NCBI GenBank assembly: GCA_002440745.1
Contig: DJVB01000067.1
Coordinates: forward strand, 1 to 8,590
From: Bacteroidales bacterium UBA6267
GTDB taxonomy: Bacteria; Bacteroidota; Bacteroidia; Bacteroidales; UBA1556
Length of the DNA stretch: 8,590 nt
Direction of reading: 5' to 3'
This document shows positions 5,251 through 8,590 of this stretch, piece after piece. The notes under the pieces were generated by a model. It was not told where the DNA came from. It saw nothing but the letters and a program-made list of their open reading frames with translations, and ran no database searches. Every line of letters starts with the position of its first letter. Position 1 is the stretch's first letter. The translations under genes were made by a program, and so were the position numbers.

Positions 5251-6543
5251 ATGACGAAAGTGGATGTACTCCTCGGATTGCAATGGGGCGACGAAGGAAA
5301 AGGAAAAATTGTGGATGTTCTCACCGGTGCCTATGATTTAATAGCACGTTTTCAGGGAGGGCCAAATGCCGGACACACATTAGAATTTGACGGCCAAAAA
5401 CACGTATTACACACAATTCCTTCTGGGATTTTTCATCCTAAAACCATGAATTTAATAGGCAACGGTGTGATCATAGATGTTTTGATTTTACATCGTGAGT
5501 TAAATAAGCTCATTGAAAAAGGTGCAAATCCATCTAAGAATTTGTTAATCAGTAAGAAAGCACATTTAATCATTCCAACGCATCGCATGTTAGATGCCGC
5601 TTATGAGCGGTCGAAGGGTGAAATGAAAATCGGCAGCACTTTAAAAGGTATTGGTCCAACTTATACCGATAAAGTAGCGCGAAACGGATTGAGAATTGGA
5701 GATTTTCTAACTGCCGATTTTGCCGAAAAATATCAGAATCTCAAAGAGAAACATTTACAAATCCTTGACAGTTACGGTTTTGAATATCAAACTGAAACCA
5801 TCGAAGGACTCAGCTTAGAAGAATACGAAAAGCAATGGTTTGCAGCCATAGAAACTGTAAAAACAATTCCATTTGTTGATAGCGAACATTATATCAATCA
5901 GCAACTTAAATCCGGAAAACGAGTTTTAGCTGAAGGAGCGCAAGGCAGTTTACTCGACATCGATTTTGGCTCTTACCCGTTCGTCACATCGAGCAATACT
6001 ATCTCAGCAGCAGTTTGTACCGGATTGGGAATTGCGCCAAACAAGGTTGGAAAGGTTTATGGTGTTTTTAAAGCCTATTGCACTCGTGTTGGCAGTGGCC
6101 CATTTCCAACGGAGCTAAGCAATGCCACAGGTCAGTTGCTTCGCGACAACGGCCACGAATATGGCAGCACTACCGGACGCCCTCGCCGTTGCGGTTGGCT
6201 CGACTTGCCTGCACTTCGCTATGCTATCATGCTCAATGGCGTCACGGATTTGATAATCACGAAAGCAGACGTGATGGACAGCTTTGAAACAATTGACGTT
6301 TGTACACATTATAATATTGATGGAGAGATTGTTAACCTGATTCCTTATGAGTTAAATAATGCGGGAATTGAACCGGTTTTTAAAGGTCTTAGAGGCTGGA
6401 AAACAAATATTTCTGCAATCAGCAAAATAGAAATGCTACCGGAAGCGTTTATGGAATATATCCGATTTGTAGAGCAGGAAACTGAAGTGCCGGTAACTAT
6501 TGTTTCCACAGGTCCGGATCGGGAGCAAACGATAATCAGATAA
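5251..6543 (+). CDS. purA: Adenylosuccinate synthetase
   Basis: 430 residues, full length for the family. It catalyses IMP + L-aspartate + GTP to adenylosuccinate + GDP + phosphate, the first committed step from IMP to AMP, in the cytoplasm as a dimer. Signatures are in order. The GTP-binding GLQWGDEGKGK (9-19) includes catalytic Asp14. NAGHT contains catalytic His42. IMP-binding GSTLKGIGPTYTDKVAR spans 128-144. GAQGSLLDIDFGSYPFVTSSN begins at 229. TRVGSGPFPTEL follows, then GRPRRCGW (309-316), ITKADVMD, GWKT, and the C-terminal STGPDREQTI guanine/aspartate region (419-428). No key residue is missing. The start gives the usual short N-terminus before the P-loop-like motif. It lies 14 bp after the Fur-family gene; the next gene begins 38 bp downstream and may share the transcript. 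Confidence 0.98.
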   Translation: MTKVDVLLGLQWGDEGKGKIVDVLTGAYDLIARFQGGPNAGHTLEFDGQKHVLHTIPSGIFHPKTMNLIGNGVIIDVLILHRELNKLIEKGANPSKNLLISKKAHLIIPTHRMLDAAYERSKGEMKIGSTLKGIGPTYTDKVARNGLRIGDFLTADFAEKYQNLKEKHLQILDSYGFEYQTETIEGLSLEEYEKQWFAAIETVKTIPFVDSEHYINQQLKSGKRVLAEGAQGSLLDIDFGSYPFVTSSNTISAAVCTGLGIAPNKVGKVYGVFKAYCTRVGSGPFPTELSNATGQLLRDNGHEYGSTTGRPRRCGWLDLPALRYAIMLNGVTDLIITKADVMDSFETIDVCTHYNIDGEIVNLIPYELNNAGIEPVFKGLRGWKTNISAISKIEMLPEAFMEYIRFVEQETEVPVTIVSTGPDREQTIIR

Positions 6544-6581
6544 TTTTCTAAAGATACTAACCAATTAAAAACCAAAATATT

Positions 6582-7361
6582 ATGAGAACGGCCATTTTAA
6601 CTATTGCGATGCTCATTATGACGGTTTCTGTTTTCAGTCAGAAACTCATTGAAGAAAAAAAAGTACCGGAAGCGGTATTGCGCACTTTTAAGAAAAAAGC
6701 CAGTGGAGCCACAGAAATCAAATGGTTTCAGAAGGGACATGAGTTTACGGCTAAATATAAAGTCGGAGAATATACCGGAGAGGCAACTTTCACACGCGAA
6801 GGGGAATTAATTATAAAAAAAACAGGTATGGACTATAAAAAGCTACCTGCTAAAATATTTGATGACTTAGGAAAGGAACATCGGGATAAAAAGATTCATG
6901 AAGTATTTATGGTAGAAAAGGGTCGAAAGGAGAAATATTACGCCATTATTTTGCACAAAAAGCAAGGCAGGAAAAAGCCACCTTTAGTTTATGAGGCTCA
7001 ATATACCCCACAAGGCAAATTGATTACAATCTATGAACCTGAGATTGAAGAAGATGCTTATGAGCCTGAAGAAGAGCAGCCATCAAAATTTGTTAAGGAC
7101 GTAGAGGAAGAGGCAGACGAGTTGAAAGAAAAGGTAAAAGACGAAAAAATCAGTCGTAAAGATTTACCCTCAGCCGCCGAAAACTATTTGGTTGAAAATT
7201 TTGACTATGAATATAGAGCCAAAGAAGTGATTGTGAAAAACAATAAAAAGTATGGCCAATACTACTATGTGGTAATGAAAAAACAAGGCGAAAAAATCAA
7301 CCACATTTTGCTTTTCGACTTCAAAGGAAATCTAATCAAACGCTCCGAAGAGGAGTTGTAA
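6582..7361 (+). CDS. Secreted protein with three PepSY-like repeats
   Basis: 259 residues. A Sec signal peptide (1-19, ending VFS before Gln20) implies periplasmic location or secretion; there is no lipobox. The mature part has three related units. They are about 28-80 (VPEAVLRTFKKK... to REGELI), 88-150 (LPAKIFDDL... to PQGKLI) and 195-253 (LPSAAENYL... to FKGNLI). Each starts with a V/LP-led helix and ends in strands with a closing G-x-L-I, the layout of the PepSY-like/DUF2874 family common in Bacteroidota envelopes. A highly acidic and basic charged linker (about 151-194, with YEPE twice) separates units 2 and 3. The family is not known to be enzymatic and its ligand is unclear. The gene follows purA by 38 bp and precedes the methyltransferase by 14 bp. 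Confidence 0.8.
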   Translation: MRTAILTIAMLIMTVSVFSQKLIEEKKVPEAVLRTFKKKASGATEIKWFQKGHEFTAKYKVGEYTGEATFTREGELIIKKTGMDYKKLPAKIFDDLGKEHRDKKIHEVFMVEKGRKEKYYAIILHKKQGRKKPPLVYEAQYTPQGKLITIYEPEIEEDAYEPEEEQPSKFVKDVEEEADELKEKVKDEKISRKDLPSAAENYLVENFDYEYRAKEVIVKNNKKYGQYYYVVMKKQGEKINHILLFDFKGNLIKRSEEEL

Positions 7362-7375
7362 AAGGGGGGATTATA

Positions 7376-8179
7376 ATGGAGGAAGTAGAGGAAAAGCATT
7401 TTGAGTTTGGAAAGAATTGGCAATCATTTTTAACAAACTTAAATGATGTGCGGATTAATGTTGCCAAAGAATCCCTGCAAAGGATGCTTGGATTTGATGA
7501 TTTAAGTAATAAAACTTTTATAGATATTGGTTCAGGAAGTGGACTTTTTTCATTAGCTGCACGTCAGTTGAATGCGAAAGTACATTCATTCGATTATGAT
7601 ATTGATTCTGTGAATTGCACGAAAGAGTTAAAAAAAAGATATTATCCTGAAGATAATAATTGGACAATTGAACAAGGATCAATTTTAGACAAAGAATACT
7701 TATCGAAATTTAACAAATTCGACATTGTTTATTCTTGGGGAGTTTTACACCATACTGGTTCGATGTGGAATGCAATTCACGAAGCTTCTAAACTTGTTAA
7801 AGATAATGGACTATTTTATATCGCAATTTACAATGACCAAGGCAATAAGTCTCGAAGATGGTTGAAAGTGAAAAAGTTATACAATAAAAACCTATTTGGT
7901 AAATATTTTATTATTATATTATTCTTCACATACTTTTTCGTAATGGCTTTATTGAACTCAGTATTAAAAAAGAAAAATTTGTTCAAAGACTATAAACAAC
8001 GATGAGGAATGTCTGTATATCACGATTGGATTGATTGGCTCGGTGGGTTTCCTTTTGAGGTTGCAAGTGTCGATAAAATCTTAAACTTCCTTTACCCAAA
8101 AGGTTTTAATTTAATAAAAGTAAAAACAAATTTGAACGCTGGGTGTAATGAGTTCGTTTTTCTAAAGGATGACCGATAG
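7376..8179 (+). pseudogene. SAM-dependent methyltransferase interrupted by an in-frame TGA
   Basis: The frame runs 209 codons, hits TGA at 8003-8005, then stays open in the same frame for 57 more codons to TAG at 8177-8179. The front half is a class I methyltransferase. HFEFGKNW is near the N-terminus, motif I DIGSGSG is at 50-56, an acidic residue pair lies after strand 2 (FDYD, 72-75), and YSWGVLHHTG is at 119-128. A hydrophobic stretch spans about 176-197. The part after the stop (GMSVYHDWIDWLGGFPFEVA ... GCNEFVF) matches the C-terminal section I recall for this methyltransferase group, where Arg usually precedes GMS. One change from CGA or AGA to TGA explains the break. An ATG at 8009, one codon after the stop, could allow reinitiation and a two-piece product. 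Acceptor substrate unknown; relatives often sit in surface-polysaccharide clusters. It sits 14 bp after the PepSY gene, with GGGGGG in the gap. Confidence 0.8.
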
Positions 8180-8220
8180 TAAAAAGCTTTATACTAGTTA
8201 TTTCTAACGCTTATTTTACT
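8178..8220 (+). terminator. Weak AT-rich hairpin after the methyltransferase frame
   Basis: AGTAAAAAGC (8178-8187) can pair with GCTTATTTTACT (8209-8220) with a two-base bulge and a 21-base loop, followed by TTTGCTT. It overlaps the last base pair of the stop codon of the methyltransferase frame, the place for a terminator, but the stem is AT-rich and the loop long. Confidence 0.25.
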
Positions 8221-8369
8221 TTTGCTTAGTGACATTTAACATCCAAAAGAGAAACTCTTAAATTGTTAGATATACTTATAAAAACGAAATAACAAGATAA
8301 TAACAACACTAACTGATTTTCTTATATTAACTTGATATACTAACTATCAATATAATTTTTAAAATATCC
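8180..8369. other. Convergent intergenic region
   Basis: 190 bp, very AT-rich, lying downstream of both flanking genes. Besides the hairpin at its left end it contains a small inverted repeat TTGATA (8332-8337) and TATCAA (8345-8350), a possible minus-strand terminator for the sorting-domain gene. An isolated TACTTTTG (8217-8224) matches a -7 element but has no TTG at the right distance and no downstream ORF. Confidence 0.4.
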
Positions 8370-8590
8370 CTACTCCACCAAAACCTTCAAATCAATTATT
8401 CCTTTTGAACCGATAAGGCGAAGGATATAAACTCCTTTGCTTAGGTTTGGAAGATATAGCTTTTCTTGCTGTATGACAGCATTATATGTTCGTTGTAATA
8501 TGATTTTTCCTTCTAAATCCATCAATTCTATGCGGCGAATGTCCACCTGTCGATCCATTTGAATGTTTATATAATCAGAGGCAGGATTCG
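8370..8590 (-). CDS. C-terminal end of a T9SS-secreted protein (type A sorting domain), partial
   Basis: The frame is open through the right edge of the window, so only the last 72 whole codons are seen; the ATG at 8558 is internal and not the start. Translation from the edge reads NPASDYINIQMDRQ, then IRRIELMDLEGKIILQ, LYLPNLSKGVYILRLIG and the end DLKVLVE. This is the full layout of a type IX secretion C-terminal sorting domain: NPxxxxIxI opening, an L/M-x-D-x-x-G-K strand turn, LPNLSKGVYIL, and a closing lysine-containing strand. Such domains direct the cargo through the outer membrane, after which they are usually removed and the protein is anchored or released. The cargo domain lies outside the window, so its activity cannot be told. 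Confidence 0.93.
   Translation of the reverse strand, partial: NPASDYINIQMDRQVDIRRIELMDLEGKIILQRTYNAVIQQEKLYLPNLSKGVYILRLIGSKGIIDLKVLVE

Noticed and set aside
6078..6575. Several 64-76 codon open frames on both strands within or overlapping the end of purA
   Set aside because: They lie wholly or mostly inside a fully conserved purA and show no protein-like pattern.
8003..8045. Selenocysteine or other programmed recoding at the methyltransferase TGA
   Set aside because: The residue expected there is Arg, and the bases following the TGA do not form a convincing bacterial SECIS hairpin.
8217..8224. Promoter for a small RNA in the convergent region
   Set aside because: The -7 octamer is exact but there is no TTG 17-23 bp upstream and no recognisable RNA structure or ORF after it.

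Overview
The window looks like a piece of a low-GC Bacteroidota chromosome, probably from Flavobacteriia or a close relative. Three things point there. The right edge carries a type IX secretion (T9SS) C-terminal sorting domain. Two intergenic regions carry exact matches to the Bacteroidota/Flavobacterium promoter pattern TTG-N17..23-TAnnTTTG. Genes lack strong Shine-Dalgarno sites and have A-rich leaders.

Layout. Positions 1-367 are gene-free. They hold three tandem 35-bp repeats, each resolving into five heptamers, then two near-identical hairpin repeats (CACCCC...GGGGTT), a lone shrunken copy of the 35-bp unit, and a promoter. That promoter drives an AT-rich lipoprotein built from Sel1 repeats (368-1219). 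Between it and the next gene is a hairpin-rich 190 bp, which may also hold the decayed end of a winged-helix protein. A leftward cluster follows, in transcription order: MFS transporter (4516-3284), a 97-residue TPR-like protein one base downstream (3282-2989), and a PutP-like sodium:solute symporter (2931-1408). A 264-bp divergent region separates this cluster from a rightward run: Fur-family regulator (4781-5236), adenylosuccinate synthetase purA (5251-6543), a secreted protein with three PepSY-like repeats (6582-7361), and a SAM methyltransferase (7376-8179). The right edge holds the C-terminus of a T9SS-exported protein on the minus strand.

The methyltransferase frame is broken by a single in-frame TGA at 8003-8005. 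Reading through it restores a conserved-looking tail to 8179, so I annotate it as a pseudogene or split gene. An ATG lies one codon after the stop.

How the genes relate. The fur-purA pair is closely spaced (14 bp) and probably co-transcribed, with a palindrome just upstream of fur as a candidate autoregulatory site. The MFS-TPR pair is almost certainly translationally coupled. The remaining neighbours show no obvious shared pathway. I see no phage, CRISPR, intact insertion sequence, tRNA or rRNA. The more unusual features are the heptamer-built repeats, the nonsense-interrupted methyltransferase and the symporter's altered sodium-site segment. I found no convincing new multi-gene system.
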